Shown: positions 24,806 through 33,278 of the stretch, one piece after another
Layout of the letters: each line of letters opens with the position of its first letter
Position numbering within the stretch: position 1 is the stretch's first letter
Assembly: GCA_023250995.1 (NCBI GenBank)
Contig: JAHEZO010000006.1
Location: 1-39,917, forward strand
DNA: 39,917 bases
Direction of reading: 5' to 3'
DNA from: Flavobacteriales bacterium
Lineage (GTDB): Bacteria; Bacteroidota; Bacteroidia; Flavobacteriales_H; JAHEZO01
The notes under the pieces: generated by a model
The model's database searches: none
Seen by the model: the letters and a program-made list of their open reading frames with translations, nothing else
Told to the model about the DNA's origin: nothing
Position numbers and translations under genes: made by a program

Positions 24806-27800
24806 CCCAAATTATCGGTAATTGTAAGTGAGTAGGTATTTGGGCATAGGGAACCAACAGAAGCCGTGTTTGCTCCGGTTGACCAAAGATAGGTGTAAGG
24901 GGGAACCCCACCCGTGGGATTGGTTGCCGAGATGTTTCCGTTGCAGGCTCCGTTACAGGTTACATTATTTTTAATAACTGTGATGCCGATGTCAGAATTT
25001 TGTGTAACAGTAAATGATTTTGTTTGGGTACAATTATTATCATCAGTAACCGTAACAGAATAAGTTCCTGCTGCAACATTGCTCAGGTTTGAAGTGGTGG
25101 CCCCGTTTGACCAAAGGCTGGAATAAGCGGGAACCCCTCCGGTAGAATTAATAGTTACTGCCCCTGTACTTGCTCCAAAACAATTAATATTATTTCCCGA
25201 GCCCGTAATAGTAATCGAATCGGGTTGTGAAATTACGGCAGTAGAAGCCCCGGTGGTGTTTCCTCTGCATCCAAGAGAATCGGTTACTGTTACATTATAG
25301 TTTCCAATGGATAACCCTGTTGCAGGATTGGATGTTTGGCCGTTGCTCCAGCTGAATTTATAAGGGGGAGTTCCGTTGGCAATAATATCCGTGGCTGTTC
25401 CTGTGCTTCCTCCAAAACATAGAACATCGGTGGTAGTAGTGGATAAAGAAAGAGTTTTCAGGAGGTTTTGGTTTTTATATATTGAAAGTCCAACAATATT
25501 TGAGTTATTGGTAAAAATAAAATCCGGTTTGCCATTACCGTTCAAATCAGTTAGCACTACATCCTGCAATGCGGAGAGCGCGGGATATGTTACTTTGGGA
25601 GCAAAAGAAAATCCTCCGTTATTTTTTATTATTGAAGGAGTGGTATTATTGCTGAATCCAACCGAAATATCAGGCAAATTATCACCGTTAATATCGGCAA
25701 TTGAAATTCTTCTCGGTGCTGCCGTTATGGAGTAGTTTTGTGCAAGAATAAGATTTATGGAACCAATGCTGCTGGTATTTTTAAAAAGGGCAAGCTTGTC
25801 CCCGGTATTAACCGGAACAATCACATCCAGTTTTCCATCAAGATCCAGATCGCTTAAATCAATATCAAGGGAATTTGTTCCCCCGCCAGTTATAGGAAAA
25901 GAAAAAAGGGAAGAAGAAAAATTATCTACCGAGCAATTATTTTTTAAAATATAAAGGGTGGATGTGGCGGTTCCCAAAGCAAGGTCAGGTTTATTATCAC
26001 CGTCAAGATCTCCGGCCGCAATCCGGTAAATCAATTGCGAAATGCTCCAAAAAGTTTTTTGAACAAAAGAAAACTGGCCCACCTTACCCGTGTTCCGAAG
26101 GATAAAAACATTATTGTTTGAAGCCACAACCACGTCTGCTTTCCCATCCATATCCATATCGGTAATTACAGGGGCGTATAACCCGGTAAAAGTAAAGGTG
26201 GAAACAAGAGTAAATGAAATGTTGCCGATAAACGAAGAATTTTTATAAATCAAAAGTTTATTGCTGTTTTGACATGCGATGACCAAATCAGGTTTCCCAT
26301 CCCCGTCAATATCTCCAGCGGCAACATACTGGGGATTTGTGTTTGGACTAATGCTTAAATTAAAAGAGGTTAAAAAGGAAATAGTATCACCGCTGCTTGT
26401 GTTCCGAAAAATCATTACTGTATTTCCGTTTCCATTATTGGTTATTGCCAGATCGGTTTTTCCATCTCCGTCAAAGTCGGCTGAACCAATATCATAAGAC
26501 CCATTTTGACTCGATATATCCAATTTGGATCCGAAAGTAGAAGTGGTAATGGCTGGATCGGCACAATAAAACCGGGGAGTAAAAATTAACGAAGAATAAA
26601 CTGTTTGTGCACAATTATTTGTAACGCTGATTATTTGGTTTGCTGCTCCCGGGGGTACAACAACTTTTAAAAGGGTATCATTACCTGAAATTGAAGTGGC
26701 TAAAACTCTTCCGAAATTTACAAAATCCATCGAGGGGCTGGAACCGAAATTTGTCCCGGTTATTGTGAGGGTATCTCCCGGATAGGCATTCAGTGGTGAA
26801 AAAGAATTAATTGTTGGAACAGCAGGTGCTCCAATAAAAATTGTTGCACTTACCACACAACCATTATCATCTGTTACATTTGCGGTGTGGTTTCCGTTAT
26901 ATAAGCCCGAAACTGTGGGCGTGTTTCCACCCGATGACCAGCTGTAAGAATAGGCTGTTGTCCCTCCGGTTGGAGTGATTGAAGCGGTCCCGTCATTCAT
27001 TCCGCATGTGGAATTGGTTTTAGAAGTGGTGGCCGAAAATGTTCCGCAACGGTCGTATTCAAAAAAATCGGCTTTGTAAACGCCAGAGGCATCATAACCG
27101 GTACCCACATAACCTTTAGTACCAATAAAAAATCCTTTTGCACCATACCTGGCAGAACCTCCGAAATCCGCCTTTTGAAACCAGGAATCTTTTGAGGGGC
27201 TGTATTCCCAAAAATCATTTTTATATGATCCGTTGTATCCTCCTCCAATATAACCTTTAGAGTTTGAGGCAAACCCAAATGCCAAATACCTTGTTGATCC
27301 CCCGAATGCCGCCTTTTGTGCCCAGGTGTTCGCGGTGGTATCAAATTCCCAGAAATCGTTAAGATAACCAGTATCATAACCCGTTCCCAGGTATCCTTTG
27401 GATCCAATGGAAAAACCTACCCCGTACCTTCTTGCCGTACCTGCAAAATTGGCTTTGGCAACCCATGCATTGGTAAGTGAATTATATTCCCAAAAATCGG
27501 TGAGATTCGCTGATCCGGTATAACCCGTTCCCAAATATCCTTTGGTGCCTATTGAAAAGGCGACCGCGGCATATCTACCAACTCCTCCGAAATTTGCTTT
27601 GGCGGTCCAGGTGTTGAGCGAAGGATCGAATTCCCAAAAATCAACCGGGTAGGTAGGTGAAGTTGATGCAAGTCCGGTTCCAACATAACCTTTTGCTCCA
27701 ATGGCAAAACCAACGGCATGCTGGCGGGCAGTACCCCCGAAATCAGCTTTCTGAGTCCATACATTTGTGCCGGGGTCAAATTCCCAAAAATCTTTTTTAT

Positions 27801-28041
27801 ATGTTCCATCCGTACCGGTACCCAAATAACCTTTTGTTCCAATTGAAAATGCCACGCCAAATCTTCTGGCCCCTCCTCCGAAATCGGCTTTTGGGGTCCA
27901 GGTTCCTTGGGCGTGGCAATAGTTGGTAACTAACCCTGTTACTAAAAGAAAAAGTAAAAAAGGGCGAACCTGTCCTACGTAGGATTTCAGGTTTTGAGTT
28001 GCAAAAGGGGCAACCGAAAGAATGGGGTTGAGATTTTTCAT
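24760..28041 (-). CDS. Giant adhesin, 5' part: Kelch-like, TIG, FG-GAP and SprB repeats
   Basis: 1093 residues. The signal peptide is ~1-45 (ending YCHAQ). Six Kelch-like repeats of 45-50 residues span 46-332 (ADFGGxAR, GTKGYLGTG, DFWEFDPxxNxW). One SprB repeat (~333-400), a TIG/IPT domain (~402-490, with SFSPLNAYPGDTLTITGTNF) and several FG-GAP/VCBS repeats (~495-860, with Ca-binding DxDGDGKxD loops such as DFDGDGKTDLAI) follow, and three more SprB repeats close it. The frame then runs into a premature stop at 24760 after the A4 run at 24796-24799 (T4 on the plus strand). Joined to the next frame, the full protein would be about 2964 residues with 25 SprB repeats. The start lies 8 bp after the DUF2442 stop. 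Confidence 0.85.
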   Translation of the reverse strand: MKNLNPILSVAPFATQNLKSYVGQVRPFLLFLLVTGLVTNYCHAQGTWTPKADFGGGARRFGVAFSIGTKGYLGTGTDGTYKKDFWEFDPGTNVWTQKADFGGTARQHAVGFAIGAKGYVGTGLASTSPTYPVDFWEFDPSLNTWTAKANFGGVGRYAAVAFSIGTKGYLGTGYTGSANLTDFWEYNSLTNAWVAKANFAGTARRYGVGFSIGSKGYLGTGYDTGYLNDFWEFDTTANTWAQKAAFGGSTRYLAFGFASNSKGYIGGGYNGSYKNDFWEYSPSKDSWFQKADFGGSARYGAKGFFIGTKGYVGTGYDASGVYKADFFEYDRCGTFSATTSKTNSTCGMNDGTASITPTGGTTAYSYSWSSGGNTPTVSGLYNGNHTANVTDDNGCVVSATIFIGAPAVPTINSFSPLNAYPGDTLTITGTNFGSSPSMDFVNFGRVLATSISGNDTLLKVVVPPGAANQIISVTNNCAQTVYSSLIFTPRFYCADPAITTSTFGSKLDISSQNGSYDIGSADFDGDGKTDLAITNNGNGNTVMIFRNTSSGDTISFLTSFNLSISPNTNPQYVAAGDIDGDGKPDLVIACQNSNKLLIYKNSSFIGNISFTLVSTFTFTGLYAPVITDMDMDGKADVVVASNNNVFILRNTGKVGQFSFVQKTFWSISQLIYRIAAGDLDGDNKPDLALGTATSTLYILKNNCSVDNFSSSLFSFPITGGGTNSLDIDLSDLDLDGKLDVIVPVNTGDKLALFKNTSSIGSINLILAQNYSITAAPRRISIADINGDNLPDISVGFSNNTTPSIIKNNGGFSFAPKVTYPALSALQDVVLTDLNGNGKPDFIFTNNSNIVGLSIYKNQNLLKTLSLSTTTTDVLCFGGSTGTATDIIANGTPPYKFSWSNGQTSNPATGLSIGNYNVTVTDSLGCRGNTTGASTAVISQPDSITITGSGNNINCFGASTGAVTINSTGGVPAYSSLWSNGATTSNLSNVAAGTYSVTVTDDNNCTQTKSFTVTQNSDIGITVIKNNVTCNGACNGNISATNPTGGVPPYTYLWSTGANTASVGSLCPNTYSLTITDNLGCTKPGVPPSLNPLC

Positions 28042-28049
28042 GAGTGAAA

Positions 28050-28307
28050 TTATTTTAAAAAAAATTTAGCGGGGTTAATCGGTTGGCTTATTTCATAGAG
28101 ATATTCTGGTGCAAAATCTGCACCGTTATCCCACTCAATAGTATTGAAGGCAATTTTAAATGACTTAAACAAATTTAAGTCTTGCAACGGTAAGAACACT
28201 TGCCCTTGAAGCGAATTTTTTAAATCAACTATTTTTTTTTCTCCGTTATTAAACAGGATTTCTAATTGATAATCTTTAATATGATTTGCTGATTTTACTT
28301 CTAACAT
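28050..28307 (-). CDS. DUF2442 domain protein
   Basis: 85 residues covering the whole small DUF2442 domain: a start with the pattern A-xx-I-xxY-xLEILFNNGE, VDLKNSLQG, then FKIAFNTIEWDNGADFAPEYL. These proteins are often encoded next to DUF4160 proteins, as here (6 bp downstream of that gene), and the pair has been treated as toxin-antitoxin-like; activity is unproven. The very short 8-bp gap to the adhesin start means the pair and the adhesin probably share a transcript, which is an unusual neighbour for this module. Confidence 0.88.
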   Translation of the reverse strand: MLEVKSANHIKDYQLEILFNNGEKKIVDLKNSLQGQVFLPLQDLNLFKSFKIAFNTIEWDNGADFAPEYLYEISQPINPAKFFLK

Positions 28308-28313
28308 AATTAA

Positions 28314-28571
28314 TTAATTTAAAGGTTCAATTTTTTTTAAAGGAACTTTGTTTTTTGCATTTTCCCAGTTTTGCATTAGTTCATCCCGGTGAATTTCCAT
28401 CCAATCAAAAATTATTTTCAACGCTCGCTGAGGCATTTGTCCGTTTACAACACCTTCCATTATGGTTACGGTAATTTTATAATCACCATACCAAACATGG
28501 AAATGGGGAGGATTATGGTCGTTGTAGTTCATAAAGATGAACAATCCGTAAAACCTGCTTATTTCCGGCAT
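28314..28571 (-). CDS. DUF4160 domain protein
   Basis: 85 residues from ATG 28571. MPEISRFYGLFIFMNYNDHN is the usual family N-terminus and is followed by PPHFHVWYGDYKITV, with the conserved His cluster, and ALKIIFDWMEIHRDELMQNW. An in-frame ATG at 28619 would add 16 residues (MSHDDENYFQEKKLQS) not typical of the family, so the internal start is preferred but not certain. It forms an adjacent pair with DUF2442. The Asn/His-rich segment could be catalytic or metal-binding, but no activity is established. Confidence 0.88.
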   Translation of the reverse strand: MPEISRFYGLFIFMNYNDHNPPHFHVWYGDYKITVTIMEGVVNGQMPQRALKIIFDWMEIHRDELMQNWENAKNKVPLKKIEPLN

Positions 28572-28742
28572 GGATTGAAGTTTTTTTTCTTGAAAATAAT
28601 TTTCGTCATCATGGCTCATTACCGGACACTTAAGGAGAAACTTCTGAAATATTCAACGATTTTAAAAAAATGCCACAACCCATAAAAAAGAAGTTTGCCA
28701 ATTGTTCTGATTATTGCTTCCTTAAGTCTAAAATTAAGGTGT

Positions 28743-28774
28743 CAAATTTAACATTAGGGAAAGGATTAAAAAAA
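28743..28774 (-). promoter_or_regulatory. Candidate promoter for the DUF4160-DUF2442-adhesin operon
   Basis: On the minus strand TAAATTTG (28750-28743) matches the -7 consensus TAnnTTTG exactly. A T-run at 28774-28768 sits where the -33 element would be, without the usual G. Transcription would begin near 28739, giving a leader of 120-170 nt depending on the start codon. Confidence 0.4.
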
Positions 28775-28787
28775 CTTTTTTTAAAAC

Positions 28788-28803
28788 CGTGATTGGCATC
28801 ACG
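28788..28803. promoter_or_regulatory. Crp-type palindrome upstream of the adhesin operon promoter
   Basis: CGTGATTGGCATCACG has GTGA and TCAC half-sites with a 6-bp spacer, the layout of Crp/Fnr family operators. Its centre is about 56 bp upstream of the predicted transcription start of the DUF4160 operon, close to a class I activator position. The rest of the 28620-28960 gap holds no gene that I can see. Confidence 0.5.
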
Positions 28804-28960
28804 TAATTGAGAGCTGTTTAATGGTTAAAATTGCATTTACAAAAGAAATTCTCTGACCCCATCCAAAGTGGCCCCCAGGACAGAAACTTCATCCGCTGCA
28901 TAATAATTTTTCATGGAGCGGTTGTTTTTTTAGCAAGGCGGGAAAAAAGAATAAAAACTG

Positions 28961-29671
28961 CTAATTGCTGCATATTTCTTCAAGTTTCTTTTTGTCAATA
29001 ATTTTAATTTTTCTTCCCTTGAGAGAAATGATTCCTTCCCTTTTAAATTCAGCAAGTGTTCTGCTTGCGCTGGCAATGGTCATCCCGGAAAGGGAAGAAA
29101 GATCATCTCTTCTGAGCAAGGTATTCAATGTTTTCCCATCCGAATTATCAACTCCATATGAATTAAATAATTCAAGCAGGGCTTCCGCCAATCGTGCTTT
29201 CAGCTGTTTTTGCGAAAGTATTATTGTTTTCCGGTGAGCTAATGAAAGTTCTTTTGCTAAAAATGCCATTACTTTCATTGATAATTCCGGGTTACCCTGA
29301 AGGACTTTTAAAAAATTGCTTTTATCAATAATGCAAACGGATGAGTCAACAAGGGCAACTGCCCGGGTGGTATATTTTTCATCGGCCATCATTTCGGTAA
29401 AACCTAAAAAATCAACCGGCTTTTTCAATTCTACTATTATTTCCTTTTCCTTTTCTCCCGAGATAACAATTTTTACTTTTCCTGAGTTCAGGCAAATTAG
29501 GCCAAAGGGATTTAATCCTTCCTTATAAATTGTCTCCCCGGTTTTATAATTTACAATGGTACGTGTTTTTTCCAGAGTTTCTAGCTCCCCATAGCTTAAA
29601 TTGCAAATGAGCGAAAATCCCTTTTTGGTGCAATTCATACACGTGTTCTGATCATTTGATCTTTCAATCAT
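28961..29671 (-). CDS. Crp/Fnr family transcriptional regulator
   Basis: 236 residues. An N-terminal cluster C11-x2-C14-x8-C23 (CMNC ... LIC) precedes a cyclic-nucleotide-binding-like beta-roll (~residues 30-150; GETIYKEG, GLICLNSGKVKI). A long dimer helix follows, then a Crp-type helix-turn-helix at ~185-225 (LRRDDLSSLSGMTIASASRT, then LAEFKREGII). The cysteines could hold an Fe-S cluster or a redox switch as in Fnr-like sensors, but a fourth ligand is not obvious. It is transcribed divergently from the cytochrome oxidase operon and has NTGA-N6-TCAN palindromes on both sides, suggesting autoregulation and control of oxygen respiration. Confidence 0.92.
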   Translation of the reverse strand: MIERSNDQNTCMNCTKKGFSLICNLSYGELETLEKTRTIVNYKTGETIYKEGLNPFGLICLNSGKVKIVISGEKEKEIIVELKKPVDFLGFTEMMADEKYTTRAVALVDSSVCIIDKSNFLKVLQGNPELSMKVMAFLAKELSLAHRKTIILSQKQLKARLAEALLELFNSYGVDNSDGKTLNTLLRRDDLSSLSGMTIASASRTLAEFKREGIISLKGRKIKIIDKKKLEEICSN

Positions 29672-29729
29672 TTTTGTTTTTGTTTTTCAAAACAAAGAAA
29701 TGTTCCGGCATCAAAAAAAAACATGAGAT

Positions 29730-29737
29730 CAAACATA
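29730..29737 (-). promoter_or_regulatory. Candidate -7 box of the crp/fnr gene
   Basis: TATGTTTG on the minus strand (29737-29730) fits TAnnTTTG exactly, 58 bp upstream of the start codon at 29671. The -33 position falls inside the adjacent palindrome at 29744-29759. Confidence 0.45.
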
Positions 29738-29743
29738 TTTTTT

Positions 29744-29759
29744 TATGATAAATGTCATA
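29744..29759. promoter_or_regulatory. Crp/Fnr-type operator between the regulator and the oxidase operon
   Basis: TATGATAAATGTCATA has ATGA and TCAT half-sites 6 bp apart, 12 of 16 positions being symmetric. It overlaps the -33 region of the predicted crp/fnr promoter, so binding there would affect the regulator's own expression. It lies ~100 bp upstream of coxB. No clean TAnnTTTG box was found for coxB, which could therefore depend on an activator. Confidence 0.5.
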
Positions 29760-29857
29760 GACCCGAATTAAAATTGTTGTTTTTTTTGCTTCGAAAATTT
29801 GTTATAAAACAATTTTTATTTTGACGAAGGACAGTAAATAAATTTATTCAAAAGAAA

Positions 29858-30559
29858 ATGACCCTGTTCCCAGAAGACATAAGCACCTACGGCCATGAGA
29901 TAGATAATCTCTTTTATCTCATTTTAATTTTTTCAGGTCTTGCATTCATCATCAGTTTGTTTGCCCTTTTATACCCGGTTTTTATAAAAAGGGCAAAGGC
30001 AAATTATTTTACGGGAGATAAATGGAGCCATGTAAAATGGGTCGCCATACCTGTTATACTCCTTGCAGGAGCAGATTTTGTAATCCTTTATGTAGAACAC
30101 GGAACCTGGAAAAAGGTAGAGGAAAGTCCGGCAAAAACCGATTTGCAAATTGGAATTACGGGCCGTCAATGGAACTGGATTTTTACCTATCCCGGGCCCG
30201 ATAATCAGCTTTACACCAGCGATGATATTGTGGTGGATGAAATGGATGGGTCACTGCACGTTCCGGTAAATAAAACTGTTGAAATAAATCTTCGGGCAAG
30301 AGATGTAATTCATAGTTTTTCAGTTCCAAATCTCCGCTTTAAACAGGATGCCTTGCCTGGGAGAAATATTACAAGATGGATTCAGGCAACCAAGGCAGGT
30401 AAATTTGAAATTCAATGTGCCGAAATCTGCGGTATACTTCACGGAAAAATGCGCAATTTTCTTTTAGTTGAATCAGAATCCGATTACCTTAATTATTTGA
30501 AAGGTTTGATAAAGCCCGAGAAAAAAGAAACTGCAGATCTTGTTTCAGTATCAAAATAA
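29858..30559 (+). CDS. coxB: Cytochrome c oxidase subunit II
   Basis: 233 residues. Two N-terminal membrane helices (~17-42 and 60-80) lead to a periplasmic cupredoxin domain. The binuclear CuA site is complete: His152 (VIHSFSVP), then Cys187-Glu189-Cys191-His195-Met198 in CAEICGILHGKM. GRQWNWIF is the aromatic electron-entry segment. CuA accepts electrons from a cytochrome c, so this is a cytochrome rather than quinol oxidase. There is no fused C-terminal cytochrome c domain, so the donor is encoded elsewhere. No lipobox or signal peptide is apparent ahead of the first helix. It is the first gene of the operon. Confidence 0.96.
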   Translation: MTLFPEDISTYGHEIDNLFYLILIFSGLAFIISLFALLYPVFIKRAKANYFTGDKWSHVKWVAIPVILLAGADFVILYVEHGTWKKVEESPAKTDLQIGITGRQWNWIFTYPGPDNQLYTSDDIVVDEMDGSLHVPVNKTVEINLRARDVIHSFSVPNLRFKQDALPGRNITRWIQATKAGKFEIQCAEICGILHGKMRNFLLVESESDYLNYLKGLIKPEKKETADLVSVSK

Positions 30560-30586
30560 TTTACCAATAAATTAGAATTATTGTTT

Positions 30587-32269
30587 ATGAGCACCACCAA
30601 GGAAGGATTCTGGAGAAAGTATGTTTTTTCAACCGATCATAAGATAATTGGAAAACAATATACCATAACCGGACTAATTATGGCCTTGGTGGGCGGATAT
30701 TTAGCCTATGTTTTCAGAATGAATCTGGCCTTTCCCGGAAAGGCGATTCCTGTTTTCGGAGAGTTGGGCCCGCAGCAATACAATGCCTTTGTTACCATTC
30801 ACGGAATGATCATGTTTTTTTGGGTGGCCATGCCAATCCTACTTGCAGGTTTAGGAAATCTGTTGATCCCTTTAATGATAGGAACCGATGACATGGCCTT
30901 CCCCACAGTCAATATGATATCATTCTGGATTTTTCTTTTGAGCACAATAATTCTAATTGCTTCTTTTTTTGTTCCTGGCGGGGCCTCGGCAGGAGGCTGG
31001 ACTTTATATCCTCCGCTTTCAGCCAATGGGTATGTGAATGAAAGTCCTGATTTTTTCCCTACCCTTTTTTCGGGGACACCTTTATTAATTTTAGCAGTAG
31101 CACTTGAATTTACTTCAATGTTAATGGGAGGAATAAATTTTCTTACCACTACAATAAATAAAAGAGCACCCGGCTTAACTCCTTTCCGTCTTCCCCTTTA
31201 TGTTTGGTTTTCAAATATTGCAAGTTTGATTTTTATGTTCTCCGTTGGTCCTTTGGTTGCCGGAGCCTTAATGCTTTTAATGGATATTGTTACCGGTACA
31301 GGATTTTACAATGCCTACCGCGGTGGCGATCCAATTTTGTTTCAACATCTGTTCTGGTTTTTCGGCCACCCCGAAGTTTATGTGGTGTTGCTCCCTTCAT
31401 TAGGGGTTACAGCCGAAATTATTTCCACCTTTTCCAGAAAACCCCTTTTCGCTTACAAAGGAATTATTTATTTGGCATTAATTGCAGCGGTTCTTTCTGT
31501 TGTAGTATGGGCACACCACCAGTTTATTGCCGGAATTGACCCAAGGATGGCAACATTTTTTAGCGTTGGTACAATAATTATTTCGATTCCTTTCGCAGCA
31601 ATAATACTTTCTTTCATAAGCACATTATGGGGAGGGGCCATACGTTTAAAAATGCCCATGCTTTGGGCCATTGCAGGAATGGGAACATTTCTGGTTGGGG
31701 GCCTCACAGGATTATTTCTTGGTTCCTCCACTTTTGATATTTATGCACACGATACTTATTTTGTTGTAGCCCATTTTCATTTTGTACTTATCCCTGTGGT
31801 TTTCTTTGGAACTTTTGCCGCAATTTATTACTGGTATCCAAAATTTTTCGGGAGGATGCTCGATGAACGGCTTGGAAAAATCCATCTTTTTCTCACGGTA
31901 ACATCTTTTATATTTTTTGCATTCCCCCTGTTTTTCTCCGGCCTTGGAGGTGAACACCGTAGAATTTACGAATACTCAAGTTTTAATTCGCTTATGATTG
32001 GGCCATACCCTGCAATCCGTGTTATATCAACAGTAGCAACTATTATTATGATTTCATCCCAGCTTTTAATTATCATTAATGTATTGAGGAGTTATCGAAA
32101 AGGAAAAATTGCAGGAAAAAATCCATGGGAATCAAATACGTTAGAGTGGCAAACGGATTCCCCACCACCACATGGGAATTTCGAAAGTTATCCCGAAGTT
32201 TTCAGAGGTGCTTACGATTTTAGTTTGCCCGGAAAAGAGAAGGATTTTTTTCCGCAAAATGAAAAGTAA
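30587..32269 (+). CDS. coxA: Cytochrome c oxidase subunit I
   Basis: 560 residues from ATG 30587 (a TTG two codons earlier is less likely). It is the catalytic core with 12 or more membrane helices. Heme ligands are His72 (IHGMIMFFW) and His396/His398 (VAHFHF). CuB ligands are His261 in HPEVY, with Tyr265 for the His-Tyr crosslink, and His310/His311 (WAHHQF). It reduces oxygen to water and pumps protons across the inner membrane. It is 27 bp after coxB. Heme A synthase (ctaA) is not in the window, so whether heme A or O is used cannot be read here. Confidence 0.97.
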   Translation: MSTTKEGFWRKYVFSTDHKIIGKQYTITGLIMALVGGYLAYVFRMNLAFPGKAIPVFGELGPQQYNAFVTIHGMIMFFWVAMPILLAGLGNLLIPLMIGTDDMAFPTVNMISFWIFLLSTIILIASFFVPGGASAGGWTLYPPLSANGYVNESPDFFPTLFSGTPLLILAVALEFTSMLMGGINFLTTTINKRAPGLTPFRLPLYVWFSNIASLIFMFSVGPLVAGALMLLMDIVTGTGFYNAYRGGDPILFQHLFWFFGHPEVYVVLLPSLGVTAEIISTFSRKPLFAYKGIIYLALIAAVLSVVVWAHHQFIAGIDPRMATFFSVGTIIISIPFAAIILSFISTLWGGAIRLKMPMLWAIAGMGTFLVGGLTGLFLGSSTFDIYAHDTYFVVAHFHFVLIPVVFFGTFAAIYYWYPKFFGRMLDERLGKIHLFLTVTSFIFFAFPLFFSGLGGEHRRIYEYSSFNSLMIGPYPAIRVISTVATIIMISSQLLIIINVLRSYRKGKIAGKNPWESNTLEWQTDSPPPHGNFESYPEVFRGAYDFSLPGKEKDFFPQNEK

Positions 32270-32290
32270 GAATTTTTATTCAAAATTGCC

Positions 32291-32896
32291 ATGTCTCAAA
32301 CAACCGTTTCCGTTCCAGCTGCAAGATACATCCCTCAGGGCCGATTAGGCATCTGGATTCTTATAGCCGGGGAGTTAATTATTTTCGGGGGGCTTATTGC
32401 ATGCTACCTTTTATATCGCCTTCGTTTCCCCGAATGGGGTGCCCAGGCAGCCCACACCTCCACCCTTCTGGGGGCAATAAATACCCTTGTGCTTTTAACC
32501 AGCAGCTATACCATTGTTAGAGCTCATTCGGCCTCCCTCGAAAGGGAAAAAACAAAAATTATCAAATGGATGATTGCCACCATTTCACTTGGGTTTGTTT
32601 TTCTTGCTATTAAAACTATCGAGTACTCAAATGAAATAAGCCATGGATTCACCCTTACCAGCCCTTCACTCGTGAAGGCAGGAGATTCCGTTGGCGCCAA
32701 CTTCTGGTCATTTTATTATTTCATGACCGGATTGCACGCTACTCATGTGATTGTAGGTATGATCATAATGACTGCTGCAATTTTTCAGGTTAAAAAAGAA
32801 AAAAATTTTCACCGTGTGGAACTTGCCGGACTTTACTGGCACATGGTTGACATTATTTGGATTTTCCTATTCCCCTTACTTTATATTGCAAAATAA
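32291..32896 (+). CDS. Heme-copper oxidase subunit III-like protein (copy 1)
   Basis: 201 residues, five or so membrane helices, the short form of the subunit III family. LGIWILIAGELIIFGGL near the start corresponds to the helix with the conserved Glu, and FYYFMTGLHATHVIVGM and YWHMVDIIWIFLFPLLY are the two C-terminal family signatures. Subunit III stabilises subunit I and feeds protons to it. It is 21 bp after coxA and followed by a subunit IV-like gene after 9 bp. It is the first of four such paralogues in the operon. Confidence 0.9.
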   Translation: MSQTTVSVPAARYIPQGRLGIWILIAGELIIFGGLIACYLLYRLRFPEWGAQAAHTSTLLGAINTLVLLTSSYTIVRAHSASLEREKTKIIKWMIATISLGFVFLAIKTIEYSNEISHGFTLTSPSLVKAGDSVGANFWSFYYFMTGLHATHVIVGMIIMTAAIFQVKKEKNFHRVELAGLYWHMVDIIWIFLFPLLYIAK

Positions 32897-32905
32897 ATTT
32901 TTCTT

Positions 32906-33244
32906 ATGAATAATTACAGAGAATCTCACGAAGGCGTAATTCAACCCGAGCCGGAAACGGATTATCACGGCCATCCGAATTATACCAAAGTATTTTTTGC
33001 CCTGATCGGATTGCTTGCTTTTAGTTTGGTGCTTGGGTTTTTCACCTCTCCAATGATTGCAGTTTCACTTATTTTCTTTGTTGCAATTATTAAGGCAGGT
33101 TTTGTTGTAGGTAATTTTATGCATTTAAAATTCGAACCTATTTTAATTTGGATTGTGATTGGCGTAGTAATATTTATTCTTGCCACTTTTTTTCTTTGCC
33201 TTCTGCCGGATGTAACTTTTGTGGAGCGGATTCTTGCAAAATGA
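32906..33244 (+). CDS. Cytochrome c oxidase subunit IV family protein (copy 1)
   Basis: 112 residues with three hydrophobic helices (~30-45, 50-72 and 80-102). YTKVFFALIGLLAFSLVLG and GFVVGNFMHLKFEP match the prokaryotic subunit IV (COX4_pro/CyoD-like) family, with the conserved M-H-L before a short loop. It is a small accessory subunit thought to help assembly of CuB in subunit I. It pairs with the subunit III copy just upstream, mirroring the pair at 35801-37020. Confidence 0.88.
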   Translation: MNNYRESHEGVIQPEPETDYHGHPNYTKVFFALIGLLAFSLVLGFFTSPMIAVSLIFFVAIIKAGFVVGNFMHLKFEPILIWIVIGVVIFILATFFLCLLPDVTFVERILAK

Positions 33245-33278
33245 TTTTACCCGTATTCTGTAAAATATTCATATTTAA

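Noticed and set aside
28841-28930. Possible tRNA or structured RNA in the gap before the Crp/Fnr gene
   Set aside because: No cloverleaf or conserved loop could be assembled by eye.
29798-29823. Promoter for coxB (TTTG and TATTTTG)
   Set aside because: The spacing is ~15 bp rather than ~19 bp and the -7 box is one base short, so it is not reported as a feature.
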